Shown in pieces: positions 27,671 through 37,753 of a stretch of 64,000 nucleotides of DNA. Origin of the DNA: Gemmatimonadaceae bacterium (lineage in GTDB: Bacteria > Gemmatimonadota > Gemmatimonadetes > Gemmatimonadales > Gemmatimonadaceae); contig JADLCY010000008.1 of the NCBI GenBank assembly GCA_020846935.1, positions 1 to 64,000 of the forward strand. The letters are read 5' to 3'. The position numbers and the translations under genes are program-made. How positions within the stretch are numbered: position 1 is the first letter of the stretch; every line of letters begins with the position of its first letter. The notes under the pieces are model-generated. The model had not been told where the DNA came from, did not search any database, and worked only from the letters and a program-made list of their open reading frames with translations.

Positions 27671-29122
27671 CTACATCGTGCGTGCCTGCCCCGAGGTGAG
27701 GGCCTTCACGAGTTCGTACCAGTACTCCCGCGCGCGGTAGAGGGCCTGCACGGGCACGGTTTCGTCCAGGCCGTGCGAGCGATCGCGCGCGGGGTCCATG
27801 AGGATGGCACCTGCCCCATACACCGGCACGCCCGCATTCCTGAGGTAGAGGCCATCCGTGGCGCCTGCCGACATCCCCGGCACGACCACCGCGCCCGGCC
27901 AGAAGCGCTCGGCCATCGCTTCGATCGTCGGCAGCACGTCAGCGCGGAGCGGCGACGCCGGGCTCGGCGTGGGCGGGGCGGTGAGACGTACGGTGACGCT
28001 GGTGTCCGCGACGAGGTCCGCGAGCGTGCGCTCGACCTCCGCGATCGGCACCCCTGGCATGACGCGGCAGTTCACTGTGGCCGTGGCTGACTGAGCGAGC
28101 GCGTTTTCGGCGTGCCCGCCACTCAGCATCGTCGCGACGCAGGTGGTGTGGAGCTGGTTCGCGAGCACCGGGTTCTGCAGCAGTCGATCGATCGCCGCTC
28201 CCGTCGTTTCGCCGCGACCGGCCGCTCGCATGTCCTCGGCGAGCTGGCCCGTCTCCAGGTCGGCGCCACGCGTGAATGCCCCGCGCGTGACGTCGTTGTA
28301 GAGGATGGGAAAGCGGTGGTTCGCCAGGCGCGTGAGGGCAGCGGCCAGGGCGTAGACGGCGTTGTCCGGACGCGGAACCGAAGAATGTCCGCCCGGATTG
28401 CGCGCGACAAACTCGAACGTGGCGTACATCTTCTCCGCCGCCGGCAGGTCGAAGGCGACGCGGCCACTCTGCGAATCGCTGGCCCCGCCGGCGTCGGTGT
28501 TGAGCGCGTAGTCGGCGGCGCGCAGTCGCGGCTCGTGCTCGAGGAGCCAGCCAATGCCACCGGCGGCAGTGGTCTCTTCGTCGCAGGTCAGCACCATGAT
28601 GACGTCGCGCTGTGGTACAAAGCGCTCCCGCTTCCATCGGATCATGTTCGCGACCAGCACGGACGCACCGGCCTTGTTGTCCATGACGCCGCGTCCGTAG
28701 AACCAGCCGTCGGCCTCCCGGAGCACATAGGGATCGTGCGTCCAGTCGGCGCGTCGCGCACCGACCACGTCCAGATGGGCCATGAGCAGCAACGGCCTGG
28801 CTGTCGCATCGCGGCCGCGCAGGGTGGCCACCACGTTGAGGCAGCTCGGCGCGCCACCCACCACGCGCGCGTCACGCGCGGAGTAGCCCGCCCCCAGCAG
28901 CCGTCGCTGCACGGCACGTGAGGCGCGACTCACGTTGCCTCCGAGCGGTGAGGTGTTGATCTCCACCAGTTCGCGGAAGATGGCGCGGTGCAGCGAGTCT
29001 TCGCGCGGTGTGGGCGCCTGCGCCGCTGCGGCGACGCTGCCCAGGGCCACGATCGCCACGGCGCGCCACAGGCGCCGGAGGGCAGCAACGGAGCGTCGTC
29101 TGGCTGGAACGGGTCGGGTCAT
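27671..29122 (-). CDS. Exported M20-family metallopeptidase
   Basis: 483 residues with a signal peptide (about 1-35, after an Arg-rich start). M20 zinc-site motifs appear in order: [11 protein letters not shown] (zinc His and general Asp), GRGVMDNKA (bridging Asp), [12 protein letters not shown] (catalytic Glu and zinc Glu), and the late His in RDRSHGLDE. The dimerisation domain in the middle contains the conserved His region [13 protein letters not shown]. The length and motifs match CPS1-like carboxypeptidases and aminoacylases. It would hydrolyse peptides or N-acyl amino acids in the periplasm; the substrate is unknown. Confidence 0.88.
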   Translation of the reverse strand: MTRPVPARRRSVAALRRLWRAVAIVALGSVAAAAQAPTPREDSLHRAIFRELVEINTSPLGGNVSRASRAVQRRLLGAGYSARDARVVGGAPSCLNVVATLRGRDATARPLLLMAHLDVVGARRADWTHDPYVLREADGWFYGRGVMDNKAGASVLVANMIRWKRERFVPQRDVIMVLTCDEETTAAGGIGWLLEHEPRLRAADYALNTDAGGASDSQSGRVAFDLPAAEKMYATFEFVARNPGGHSSVPRPDNAVYALAAALTRLANHRFPILYNDVTRGAFTRGADLETGQLAEDMRAAGRGETTGAAIDRLLQNPVLANQLHTTCVATMLSGGHAENALAQSATATVNCRVMPGVPIAEVERTLADLVADTSVTVRLTAPPTPSPASPLRADVLPTIEAMAERFWPGAVVVPGMSAGATDGLYLRNAGVPVYGAGAILMDPARDRSHGLDETVPVQALYRAREYWYELVKALTSGQARTM

Positions 29123-29209
29123 CTGCGGAATGTGCTGTCAGTCGCGTGAAATCTCGACCTGCCCCCTCGATGTCTGCGCTCATACCTCCACCTCGTCGGG
29201 AGCGATCAC

Positions 29210-29247
29210 TAACTTTGACAAGGAACGAGGCGCGACCCCCACAGGAG
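29210..29247 (+). promoter_or_regulatory. Candidate transketolase promoter element and ribosome binding site
   Basis: TAACTTTG (29210-29217) matches the TAnnTTTG -7 element of Bacteroidetes sigma-A promoters, and AGGAG (29243-29247) is 8 bases before the TTG start of the transketolase gene. The Shine-Dalgarno decides that start. The promoter call is weak: no -33 TTTG is seen at the right distance. Confidence 0.35.
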
Positions 29248-29255
29248 CTCTGCCG

Positions 29256-31280
29256 TTGACCCCCTCCGCCGACGCGACGACGACGTCGCTCGACGCGCTG
29301 TGCATCAATACCGTGCGCACGCTGGCCATGGACGCCGTCCAGCAGGCCGACAGCGGCCACCCGGGCGCCCCGATGGGGCTCGCGCCCCTCGCCTACGCCC
29401 TGTTCACCCGACACCTGCGCCACAATCCGGCGGATCCGGCCTGGCCCAATCGCGACCGCTTCGTGCTGTCCAACGGTCACGCGTCGATGCTCCTGTACGC
29501 GTCGCTGTTCATGAGCGGTTACGACGTGACCCTCGACGACCTCAAGCAGTTCCGTCAGTGGGGGAGCCGCACTCCCGGGCACCCGGAACACGGTCACACG
29601 CCCGGCGTCGAGACGACCACCGGCCCGCTCGGCCAGGGGCTGGCCAATGCCGTCGGGATGGCGGTGGCTGAGGCGCACCTCGCCGCCGAGTTCAATCGCG
29701 ATGGTCACGCCATCGTCGATCACCACACCTGGTTCATCGTCGGCGACGGATGCCTGATGGAGGGTATCTCGCACGAAGCCGCCTCGTTTGCGGGCCACTT
29801 TGGTCTCGGCAAGCTGATCGGCTTCTACGACGACAATCGCATCTCGATCGACGGCAGCACCGACCTGACGTTCACCGACGACACGCAGCGACGTTTCGAA
29901 GCCTACGGGTGGCAGGTGCTGCGCATCGAGGACGTGAACGACCTCGACGCCATCGATCGCGCGGTCGGGGCGGCGAAGGCCGACCCCACGCGCCCCACGC
30001 TCATCATCACCCGCACCCATATCGGCTACGGGTCGCCCAATCGGCAGGACAGCGCCAAGGCGCACGGCGAACCGTTAGGCGCCGCCGAGATCGCGCTCAC
30101 GAAGCAGTCCTATGGCTGGGAGTACCCGGAACCCTTCACCGTGCCCGACGAGGCCCGCGCCCACTGGCAGAGCCTCACGGCGCGTGGGGCATCCGGGCAC
30201 GACGCCTGGCGCAGGCAGGTGATCGCGTACACAAAGGCGTTCCCCGCCGAGGCGATGGAGTTCGGCCGTCGGACGCAGGGTGACCTGCCCGGTGGATGGG
30301 CGCAGGCGATCCCGACATTCACCGCGGAGAACGGCAACGTCGCAAGCCGTGCGGCCTCGGGCGTCGTGCTCAACGCACTGGCGGGCAAGGTTCCCGAGCT
30401 GTTCGGCGGATCGGCGGACCTGAGCGGCTCCAACCTGACGACGATCAAGGACGCGCCGTTGCTCGGCGCGCACGCGTTCGCCGGCCGCAACGTGCCGTTT
30501 GGGGTCCGTGAGCACGGCATGGCGGCCATGATGAACGGCATGGCGCTCCACGGCGGAGTCATTCCATACGGCGGCACGTTCCTGGTGTTCTCGGACTACA
30601 TGCGCCCGGCCGTTCGACTGGCCGCGCTCATGTGCCAGCGCGTGATCTACGTGTTCACGCACGACTCGATCGGCCTTGGCGAAGACGGCCCGACGCACCA
30701 GCCTGTCGAGCATCTCTCCGCGCTTCGCTGCATTCCGAACCTGGTGGTGCTTCGTCCCGCCGATGCGCACGAGGTGGCCGAGTCGTGGAAGTTCGCCCTC
30801 ACGCACCGCACCGGGCCGACGGCCCTGGTGCTCACGCGCCAGAAGCTGCCTCTCATCGACCGCGCCCTGCCCGGCCGCGGGGCCGCAAGCGGGCTGGCCC
30901 GCGGTGGATACGTGATCTCCGAGAGCGCGGGCGGGCCGGCGCAGCTCGTCGTGATGTCCAGCGGATCCGAGGTTTCGCTGGCGCTCGAGGCGCAAACCAC
31001 GCTCGCCGCGAAGGGTGTGCGCACCCGCGTGGTGAGCGTGCCGAGCATGGAGCTGTTCGCGCAGCAGGACGCGGCGTGGCGAGCGTCCGTGCTGCCGCCC
31101 GGCGTGCCGCGCATCGCGATCGAGGCCGCGCATCCCATGCCCTGGTACCGACTGGTCGGAGACCACGGCACCGTGATCGGCATCGAGAAGTTTGGTGCGA
31201 GCGCGCCGTACCAGCGGATCTACCAGGAGTACGGCATCACGGCCGAGCACATCGTGCGCGCCGCAGCAGCACTCGTGTAG
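29256..31280 (+). CDS. tkt: Transketolase
   Basis: 674 residues with a TTG start at 29256, selected because AGGAG lies 8 bases upstream and the length fits transketolases (about 660-680). The upstream open frame is a shadow of the M20 gene. N-terminal [17 protein letters not shown] and the thiamine-pyrophosphate motif [18 protein letters not shown] through [11 protein letters not shown] are clear. The pyrimidine domain has [19 protein letters not shown], and [12 protein letters not shown] follows. It transfers two-carbon ketol units in the non-oxidative pentose phosphate pathway. It is monocistronic; the 3' hairpin is shared with the convergent decarboxylase gene. Confidence 0.97.
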   Translation: MTPSADATTTSLDALCINTVRTLAMDAVQQADSGHPGAPMGLAPLAYALFTRHLRHNPADPAWPNRDRFVLSNGHASMLLYASLFMSGYDVTLDDLKQFRQWGSRTPGHPEHGHTPGVETTTGPLGQGLANAVGMAVAEAHLAAEFNRDGHAIVDHHTWFIVGDGCLMEGISHEAASFAGHFGLGKLIGFYDDNRISIDGSTDLTFTDDTQRRFEAYGWQVLRIEDVNDLDAIDRAVGAAKADPTRPTLIITRTHIGYGSPNRQDSAKAHGEPLGAAEIALTKQSYGWEYPEPFTVPDEARAHWQSLTARGASGHDAWRRQVIAYTKAFPAEAMEFGRRTQGDLPGGWAQAIPTFTAENGNVASRAASGVVLNALAGKVPELFGGSADLSGSNLTTIKDAPLLGAHAFAGRNVPFGVREHGMAAMMNGMALHGGVIPYGGTFLVFSDYMRPAVRLAALMCQRVIYVFTHDSIGLGEDGPTHQPVEHLSALRCIPNLVVLRPADAHEVAESWKFALTHRTGPTALVLTRQKLPLIDRALPGRGAASGLARGGYVISESAGGPAQLVVMSSGSEVSLALEAQTTLAAKGVRTRVVSVPSMELFAQQDAAWRASVLPPGVPRIAIEAAHPMPWYRLVGDHGTVIGIEKFGASAPYQRIYQEYGITAEHIVRAAAALV

Positions 31281-31382
31281 GACGGGGCCGCGCGAGTTCA
31301 GCAGTGGATATCACACCCGGCGTTCGCGCTGTCCGGTGAAGCGCCGACCTGTCCTGAACGGGGCCTCCGGTAAGTTCGTGAA

Positions 31383-31412
31383 CGTCAGCCGGCGCTTACG
31401 CGCCGGCTGACG
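31383..31412. terminator. Perfect 13-bp hairpin between convergent genes, stop codon in the loop
   Basis: CGTCAGCCGGCGC (31383-31395) pairs perfectly with GCGCCGGCTGACG (31400-31412) around a TTAC loop. The right arm encodes the last residues of the minus-strand decarboxylase, and its TAA stop (complement of 31396-31398) lies in the loop. The hairpin is 103 bases past the transketolase stop, so it can terminate both genes. Confidence 0.75.
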
Positions 31413-32862
31413 ACCCCACGGCCAAAGCCGCCGCCTCAGAGAACACGCTCAAGCGACGCACGGTCTCGCGAATTTCACCCGCGTTCGTGCCGGGGTGGAT
31501 CGGGCAGAGGCGCAGCGCAGCCCGCCCACGGAGCGACGTCGACATGACGAGGGCGTACCCGTCGTGGCGCATGGCGTCGACCGAGCGCGCCGTGATGGCC
31601 TCGATCTCCTCCGCCGTGTGCGTGCCATCACCGCGCCATCGGAACGACACGACCCCCATCTGCGGTGGCGTCACCACCTCCCAGCGTCCGTCCTCGTCCA
31701 GCGCGCGCGCCGCCTCCTCGGCCATGTCGAAGCCAACGTCGATGGCGCGACGGAATGCATCCAGGCCAAAGGTCCGCAGCGAGAGCCAGAGCTTGAGCGC
31801 CTTGAACGATCGCGTGAGCTGCGGCCCCATCTCGTAGAAGTTGACCTCCGACTCGACGTGTCGCGTGACGTCGGCGAGGTAGTCGGCGTGGTCGTCGTGC
31901 TCGAGCGCGAAGGCGTCGCGCAAGCGGCGCGCGTCCCGCACGAGCAGACAGCCCAGCTCGTACGGCTGAAACAGCCACTTGTGCGGATCGAGCGTGATGG
32001 AGTCGGCGAGCCCGAGCCCGTCGAGGGCGACGCGTCCGCGTTCGGTGATGACCGCTGCCGCACCGTACGCGCCGTCGACGTGGAGCCACAGGCCCTCGCG
32101 GGCGCAGAGTGCGGCGAGTTCGCGCAACGGGTCCACCGCGCCGGTGTTGGTCGTGCCGCCGTTTGCCACGACACAGAATGGCCGTCGACCGGCCGCGCGA
32201 TCCTCGGCAATCATGCGCTCGAGCGCGGGGACCGAGAGGCGCAGCTGATCGTCGGTGGGCACGGTGCGACGCTGCTCGCGCCGAAAGCCGATCAGACGTA
32301 CACCCTTGGCGAGCGATGAGTGCGTCTGGTCCGAGCAGTAGAGCGTCCCACGGTCGTCCGGTCCGCGGAGGATCGCCTCGCGCGCCGTGGCCACCGCGCA
32401 CAGGTTGGCCATGGAGCCGCCGCTCACCATGATCCCGCCGCCCTCCGCCGGCAGCCCGCACAGCTCCCTCAGCCAGTCGACCACGATCAGCTCGATCTGC
32501 GACGCCGTGCTCGAGGCCATCCAATGGCCCATGAACACGTTGTGGGCGCTCGTGAGCAGGTCGGCCGCGGCGCTCACGAAGTTCGACGGACTCGGAACGA
32601 AGGCGTAGAAGCGCGGATGGTCGCTGTGGAGCGGCGGGCCAAAGACATGGTCCGCGAGCCATTGCACCAGCGCGTGCGGGTCTTCGCCGTGCTGCGGAAT
32701 AGGCGTGCGCAGCAGGGCCTCGGTGGTGGCACGCGACAGCATCGGCGTGGAGACGGGCCGATCGCGCAGCGTCTCGAAGTGACGAACCGAGACCTCGACG
32801 ACCTGCGCGCCTAACGCACGCATGGCGTCGCCGGAGAGTTCCAGCGGATGACGGGGTGACAT
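31396..32862 (-). CDS. PLP-dependent group II decarboxylase-like enzyme
   Basis: 488 residues from the ATG at 32862, rather than an upstream in-frame codon in divergent promoter DNA. It has the hallmarks of aromatic-L-amino-acid and glutamate decarboxylases: HPRFYAFVPSPSNF, MVSGGSMANLCAVATARE, GTTNTGAVDPL, WLHVDGAYGAAA (Asp that pairs with the pyridine nitrogen) and LDPHKWLFQPYELG with PLP lysine 295. It likely decarboxylates an aromatic or acidic amino acid; substrate cannot be assigned. The last codons and stop form part of a perfect hairpin. TTA codon 16 (RALGAQ) lies in a CGTTAGGC motif. Confidence 0.88.
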   Translation of the reverse strand: MSPRHPLELSGDAMRALGAQVVEVSVRHFETLRDRPVSTPMLSRATTEALLRTPIPQHGEDPHALVQWLADHVFGPPLHSDHPRFYAFVPSPSNFVSAAADLLTSAHNVFMGHWMASSTASQIELIVVDWLRELCGLPAEGGGIMVSGGSMANLCAVATAREAILRGPDDRGTLYCSDQTHSSLAKGVRLIGFRREQRRTVPTDDQLRLSVPALERMIAEDRAAGRRPFCVVANGGTTNTGAVDPLRELAALCAREGLWLHVDGAYGAAAVITERGRVALDGLGLADSITLDPHKWLFQPYELGCLLVRDARRLRDAFALEHDDHADYLADVTRHVESEVNFYEMGPQLTRSFKALKLWLSLRTFGLDAFRRAIDVGFDMAEEAARALDEDGRWEVVTPPQMGVVSFRWRGDGTHTAEEIEAITARSVDAMRHDGYALVMSTSLRGRAALRLCPIHPGTNAGEIRETVRRLSVFSEAAALAVGSSAGA

Positions 32863-33092
32863 GAGGTACGGGGAAGACGGGTGCGGATCGCAGACACCTA
32901 CCTCGATCCCGGCACCGCAGGGAGCGGCAAGATAACGTGCGCGGCAGGGTCCGATCAGGCGCCGTACCGCCACGGGCGGGGCCCGGGCTCATCCCACGCA
33001 CCGCGACGCGCGCGGTGCAAGTTCGCCGGCATGGCGGCGCCAGCGCCCGATGCGCCAACTTATGGGCCGTTTCCAACGCTCCACCGGCCGGT

Positions 33093-34649
33093 ATGCCCAT
33101 GAATCCCGACGTCATCGCTTCCGCTGCCTCTGCCTTTGGCAGCTCTGGCCCCTCGATCACCCTTGGCGCCGTGGTGCACGAAGGGGAGTGCCACCCGTCG
33201 CCCACCGTCCGCATCCCGCTCGCCATGATGAATCGCCACGGCCTCATCGCCGGCGCGACGGGAACGGGAAAGACCAAGTCGCTGCAACTCATCGCCGAGC
33301 AACTTTCGGCACAGGGAGTCCCTGTTTTTCTGGCCGACATCAAGGGTGACGTCGCGGGCATCGCGGTTCCGGGCGAAGCGTCGGCCAAGGTCACCGCGCG
33401 AGCGACGGACACGGGGTACGCCTGGCACGCTCAGGGCTTCCCCGTGGAGTTCCTGAGCCTGAGTGGCACGCGGGGCGCCCAGCTCCGGGCCACCGTGTCG
33501 AGCTTCGGACCGTTGCTGCTGAGCAAGGCGCTCGGCCTCAACGAGACTCAGGCCAGCGTGCTGGCGATGGTGTTCAAGTACTGCGACGACAAGAGCCTGC
33601 TCCTGCTCGACCTGAGTGACCTGCGGGCCGCCTTGCAGTACCTGAGCGACGAGGGTGCCGACGAACTGCGTGAGTACGGCGGGATGTCGAAGGCCACCGT
33701 GGGCGTGCTCCTGCGCGAAATGGTGGAGCTGGAGCAGCAGGGCGCCGGGAGCTTCTTCGGTGAGCCGGCCTTCGAGCTCGACGATCTGCTCGCGGTCGAG
33801 CGCGACGGGCGAGGCCTGGTGAGCGTACTCGCCCTGCAGGACGCCCAGCAGAAGCCCGCCCTGTTCTCCACGTTCATGTTGTGGATGCTGGCCAGCTTGT
33901 TCAACGAGATGCCCGAGATCGGCGATGTCGACAAGCCCAGGCTCGTGTTCTTCTTCGACGAAGCCCACCTGCTGTTCAAGGACGCATCCCCCGCGCTGCT
34001 GGCGCAGATCGAGCAGACGGTGCGCCTGATCCGTTCCAAGGGCGTGGGCGTGTTCTTCATCACGCAGAGTCCGAAAGACATCCCCGAGACCGTGCTCGCG
34101 CAGCTCGGCAACCGCGTGCAGCATGCCCTGCGCGCCTTCACTCCCGACGACGAGAAGGACCTGCGCGCCGCGGCGCGGACCTTTCCGAAGACCACGTTCT
34201 ATGACATCCCGGCCACACTCACCTCGTTAGGTATCGGCGAAGCGCTCGTGGTGTCCCTGCAACCGAGCGGCGCGCCGACGCCGCCGTTTGCCGCACGCAT
34301 GATCCCGCCGCAGTCGCGGATGGGGCCGCTCACCGACGCCGAACTGGCACAACGGATCCAGACGCCGCAGGTGAAGCGCTACGCCCAGGCGATCGACCGG
34401 GAGAGCGCGAGAGAGATGCTGGCCGCGCGCCATGCCGCCGAAGCGACCGCGCCGACCGCCGAGGACGAGGCCCCGAGGAGGCGAGGATCGGCCGCATCGT
34501 CGGAAGCGCCGGGCGGCGTGCTGGGCCAGATCCTTGGCAGCAGCGTGGGCAAGAGTGTGCTGCGCACTGCCGCCGTCGCCGTGACCGGAACGTTGGTGCG
34601 CGGTGTGCTCGGCGCACTGGTCGGGTCGTCGCGCCGCCGCCGGCGATGA
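33093..34649 (+). CDS. HerA-like ATPase, DUF853 family
   Basis: 518 residues if started at ATG 33093 (another ATG two codons later is equally plausible). Walker A GATGTGKT (54-61) is followed by LADIKGD, and Walker B is LVFFFDEAH (Asp289). An RNA polymerase- or HerA-like sensor region FFITQSPKDIPETVLAQLGNRVQHALRAF follows. DUF853/YjgR proteins resemble HerA/FtsK translocases and are thought to be NTPases of unknown role. The C-terminus (about 470-518) is Gly/Ala-rich with a small hydrophobic stretch. The stop overlaps the ATG of the Nudix gene (ATGA). Confidence 0.9.
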   Translation: MPMNPDVIASAASAFGSSGPSITLGAVVHEGECHPSPTVRIPLAMMNRHGLIAGATGTGKTKSLQLIAEQLSAQGVPVFLADIKGDVAGIAVPGEASAKVTARATDTGYAWHAQGFPVEFLSLSGTRGAQLRATVSSFGPLLLSKALGLNETQASVLAMVFKYCDDKSLLLLDLSDLRAALQYLSDEGADELREYGGMSKATVGVLLREMVELEQQGAGSFFGEPAFELDDLLAVERDGRGLVSVLALQDAQQKPALFSTFMLWMLASLFNEMPEIGDVDKPRLVFFFDEAHLLFKDASPALLAQIEQTVRLIRSKGVGVFFITQSPKDIPETVLAQLGNRVQHALRAFTPDDEKDLRAAARTFPKTTFYDIPATLTSLGIGEALVVSLQPSGAPTPPFAARMIPPQSRMGPLTDAELAQRIQTPQVKRYAQAIDRESAREMLAARHAAEATAPTAEDEAPRRRGSAASSEAPGGVLGQILGSSVGKSVLRTAAVAVTGTLVRGVLGALVGSSRRRRR

Positions 34650-35230
34650 CCGTCCGCGTGCTCACCGCGGACCCTCGCGGGATGCGGACGCTGGAACTCC
34701 TCGACGACTTCCCCCTGGCCGATGCGCGCGACGCGCGAGACCACGCGCGCATGATCGAACTGCTTGCCACAACGACGGACCCGTTCTCGCGCGAGCAGTT
34801 CATTCCGGGGCATTTTACCGCCAGCGCGTTCGTGGTCTCGCGCACGCACGATCGGGTGCTGCTCATTGCCCACCCTACGCTCTCGCTGTGGCTTCAGCCC
34901 GGTGGCCACATCGAGCCCGAAGACGTCGAGCCCGTGGCCGCGGCTCGGCGCGAGGTCCGTGAGGAGACGGGCCTCGACGCCGCGATGTCCGACGCGCTGT
35001 TCGACCTCGACATCCATAAGATTCCAGCGCGCGGGAGTGCGCCACCACATCAGCACTTCGACCTCAGATTTCTCGCTGAAGTCGATGGACTTCCGCAACC
35101 AGGGAGCACGGAACTGGTCGACGCGCGATGGCTCACGCCCGAGGCCGCGCTCGCGCTCAGCTTGGACGCCAGCGTGCATCGCATGGTGTCCCTGTGGCGG
35201 AGGCGAGCGCGGAGCGGCACGGTTGATTGA
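34646..35230 (+). CDS. Nudix hydrolase
   Basis: 194 residues, translationally coupled to the HerA-like gene by ATGA. The Nudix box starts at Gly87 and reads GHIEPEDVEPVAAARREV followed by REETGL, matching G-x5-E-x7-R-E-x2-E-E-x-G. It would hydrolyse a nucleoside diphosphate linked to another group; which one is not visible. The N-terminal 50 residues (LDDFPLADARDARDHARM) form a helical extension before the fold and may contribute to specificity. The gene is convergent with a TonB gene 18 bases away, with no strong hairpin between. Confidence 0.93.
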   Translation: MTVRVLTADPRGMRTLELLDDFPLADARDARDHARMIELLATTTDPFSREQFIPGHFTASAFVVSRTHDRVLLIAHPTLSLWLQPGGHIEPEDVEPVAAARREVREETGLDAAMSDALFDLDIHKIPARGSAPPHQHFDLRFLAEVDGLPQPGSTELVDARWLTPEAALALSLDASVHRMVSLWRRRARSGTVD

Positions 35231-35248
35231 ATCACCCGGCGCGGGCTT

Positions 35249-35950
35249 TCACCGCTTGAGCGCAAACGAGAAGGCCTGTTCCACCAGTTGGCGCACGCGG
35301 TGCTCGCCGACTTCGGCCGGTCGATAGCGCGAACGCACGAGAACGTCGCGAACGGCGCGCTCGAACAGAACGTGATCGCTCTTTGGGAACCGGATCGATG
35401 CGGGCTCCACGCGGCCCATCGTATCGACGACGAACTGCGCGTAGACCACGCCTTCGATGCCGGTGTTGGCCAGCAGTGACGGGTAGCGCGGCACGGGGTT
35501 CCCGCCGAGGGGTTGGACGACGCGTTCGACCATCGTCTCGGTGAGCGGCTGGTCCGAGGGAGGCATGGCTGGGCCCACAGGCGTCGAGTCACGCGGCACC
35601 CGGCGAAAGAGCGCTTCGCTGATCGTCCCGATGGTCGAGGTCGTGGCCGGGAGCGAGGGCGGGACCACGGAGAGATCGATCGTGCGCGGCACCGCCGGAA
35701 CCACCGGCTCGAGGTTGGTGGGGATCCGCGGCGTCGACGACTCCGGGGGCCTGGCCGCGGTGACGCGATCCGGTGGCGGTGCGACGTATACCACGCGACT
35801 CGGCGTCTCGGGTTCACGCTGGCGCTGCACTTCGGCGCCGGTGGCGACCACGGTGCCGCCCACGACAACGGCGTGGACGAGCGTACTGAGCAGAGTGCCA
35901 CCGAACGAGCGCTTGCGATTCCGTGCGGACTCGGGGAGCTTGACGTACAT
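35249..35950 (-). CDS. tonB: Energy transducer TonB
   Basis: 233 residues, ATG with GGAGG six bases upstream. An N-terminal membrane anchor follows a basic start (about 15-38; TLLSTLVHAVVVGGTVVATGA). A Pro/Ser/Thr-rich periplasmic spacer comes next (VYVAPPPDRV and following). The C-terminal TonB_C domain is seen from about 150, with the sequence PVPRYPSLLANTGIEGVVYAQFVVD and YRPAEV. It transmits proton-motive force to outer-membrane receptors. It is divergent from the CarboxypepD_reg-like gene at 36020 across 69 bases containing a CCTAACG motif. A TonB-dependent receptor is encoded about 18 kb away. Confidence 0.9.
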   Translation of the reverse strand: MYVKLPESARNRKRSFGGTLLSTLVHAVVVGGTVVATGAEVQRQREPETPSRVVYVAPPPDRVTAARPPESSTPRIPTNLEPVVPAVPRTIDLSVVPPSLPATTSTIGTISEALFRRVPRDSTPVGPAMPPSDQPLTETMVERVVQPLGGNPVPRYPSLLANTGIEGVVYAQFVVDTMGRVEPASIRFPKSDHVLFERAVRDVLVRSRYRPAEVGEHRVRQLVEQAFSFALKR

Positions 35951-36019
35951 GGTCGCCTCCGGCGGGAACGGGTGGGTGTCGCTTCGCCTAACGTCGGCGT
36001 GCCAGATGACGAGGCCGTG

Positions 36020-37753
36020 ATGGACGGATTGCGCGCGCATTACGCTCTGGTGAGGGTTCGATGGGTGCTCGCCGCGGTCGCTGGGCTGCTGGGCATCCCG
36101 CTCGGCGCTCAGGTCGTGCGTGGTGTGGTGCGGGACACGCGCTCCGGCGCCCCGATTCCCGGGGTCCTCGTTTCGCTGGAGGTCGTGGCGGACACCGCTG
36201 CCGGCGACGCTGAAGGCCAGGCCTCGCTGGCGCGTTCCGTCCTGAGCGACGATCACGGGGAGTACACGGTGCGAGCCGGAACGGCCGGTCGCTGGATCGT
36301 AAGCGCCAGACGCGTGGGACTGCGGCGATGGGTGTCTGCGCCGTTTGACCTTGGCACGGGCGAAACGCGCCGACTGGACATCACCCTCGCGGCGATCGAC
36401 TTCACGGCCACGCTGCCGGTGGTCGCGGTCAGCGGCGTCACGGCCTGCGATGTCGAGCCGGGCGACCGTGAGCGTATCGCCGCGCTTTGGGACGAAGCGC
36501 GCACCGCGCTCGTCTCCGCACAATTGGCGCTGCGCGATCGGCGTTTCACGGCGTCGGTCGTGCGCTACACGCGGGAGCTTGCGCCGGTGAGCCTGCGCGT
36601 GCTGCGCGAGGAGTTGGCCACCCGACGTGGCGTCGCGGAGCGCGCGTTTGTGTCAGAGTCAACCTCGCTGCTGTCGTCCGACGGGTATGTTCGACCGGAC
36701 GACGACGGCGGCTACACCTTCAGCGCGCCCGACGCCGAGGTGCTCACGTCGACCGCGTTCGTGCGCGAGCACTGCTTTGGCCTCGGCCCGCGGACCCGGG
36801 CGCGGCCCGGGCTGTCAGGACTGGCGTTCAGGCCCACCCGCGAGCGGCGCGCGCCCGACATCGAGGGCACCGTCTGGCTTGACTCTGCCACCCATGCCCT
36901 GCGCCTGGTCGAGTTCCGATATGTGAACCTTCCGGAGGAACTTCGCGAGGGCTTCGCCAACGGCGAGGTGCAGTTTGGTCACCTCGACAATGGCACGTGG
37001 TACGTCTCGAAGTGGTACATCCGCACGCCGGTGTGGCGCGCGCCGGTCGCCACGAGCCGGATGCCGGTGAACACGCGCCCCGAGCTGGCGTACTTCCGCG
37101 AACACGGCGGCGATGTCGCGCTGGCCGGCCGCGCGGCGGCGACGCCGGTCGCCAAACTGGCCGGCGTGGCTATGGACAGCACGGGCCGGGTGGCGCTGCG
37201 AGGCGCAACGGTGCGGTTGGCCGGGATCTCGCATCGCGCTCCCGTGCGCCCCGACGGGACGTTTACGCTCGACTCCCTGCGCGCCGGCGCTTACACGCTT
37301 GAGTTGGTGCATCCCGACTATGATGCTCTCGGCGTTCTCGCGGCCGAACAGGATCTCGACGTGTCGGAGGGTCGGGCCGCCAGGACGGCCGTGCAGGCGC
37401 TGGGCACGCGTCAGGTGCTGCGAGTGTTATGTGGCTTTGGCGAGTTTGGTGACCGTGATGTTGCCGCCATTCGCGTGCGGGTCACCGACAGCACGAACAC
37501 GGCGGTCCCAGGCGCCATGGTGCACGTTCGCTACACCAGCTTCGACGTCGTGCGCACCTCGGGCGCCGCGCTCGTCCAGCGTCCCATCCTGGTGAAGCTG
37601 GCCGCCGACGCCAACGGCGTTGCGCTCTTCTGCGATGTGCCCGCTCGGCAGCCGGTGCGCATCGAGGTGCTCGGCGTCGACGACAAGGTGGCGACGCGAC
37701 ACACGCTGACCCTGCCAAGACACGCCCTGGTCCCACTGATGCTGCGTCGATGA
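36020..37753 (+). CDS. Exported CarboxypepD_reg-like protein, long paralogue
   Basis: 577 residues from the ATG at 36020 (the frame is open upstream but includes the TonB antisense shadow). A signal peptide (about 15-36, ending PLGAQ) precedes a CarboxypepD_reg-like domain (about 37-125; VVRGVVRDTRSGAPIPGVLVSLE and GEYTVRAGTAGRW). A family-specific middle part contains ALWDEARTALVSAQLALRDR and IEGTVWLDSATHALRLVEF. A second prealbumin-like domain follows (about 375-450; GVAMDSTGRVALRGATVRLAG), and then a C-terminal domain with Cys residues. The function is unknown; such domains occur fused to outer-membrane receptors. It is coupled to the shorter paralogue by ATGA. Confidence 0.75.
   Translation: MDGLRAHYALVRVRWVLAAVAGLLGIPLGAQVVRGVVRDTRSGAPIPGVLVSLEVVADTAAGDAEGQASLARSVLSDDHGEYTVRAGTAGRWIVSARRVGLRRWVSAPFDLGTGETRRLDITLAAIDFTATLPVVAVSGVTACDVEPGDRERIAALWDEARTALVSAQLALRDRRFTASVVRYTRELAPVSLRVLREELATRRGVAERAFVSESTSLLSSDGYVRPDDDGGYTFSAPDAEVLTSTAFVREHCFGLGPRTRARPGLSGLAFRPTRERRAPDIEGTVWLDSATHALRLVEFRYVNLPEELREGFANGEVQFGHLDNGTWYVSKWYIRTPVWRAPVATSRMPVNTRPELAYFREHGGDVALAGRAAATPVAKLAGVAMDSTGRVALRGATVRLAGISHRAPVRPDGTFTLDSLRAGAYTLELVHPDYDALGVLAAEQDLDVSEGRAARTAVQALGTRQVLRVLCGFGEFGDRDVAAIRVRVTDSTNTAVPGAMVHVRYTSFDVVRTSGAALVQRPILVKLAADANGVALFCDVPARQPVRIEVLGVDDKVATRHTLTLPRHALVPLMLRR

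Noticed and set aside
31628-33412. 594-codon minus-strand frame through the decarboxylase and into the HerA-like gene
   Set aside because: It runs across two genes with firm motifs in other frames and across their divergent promoter region.
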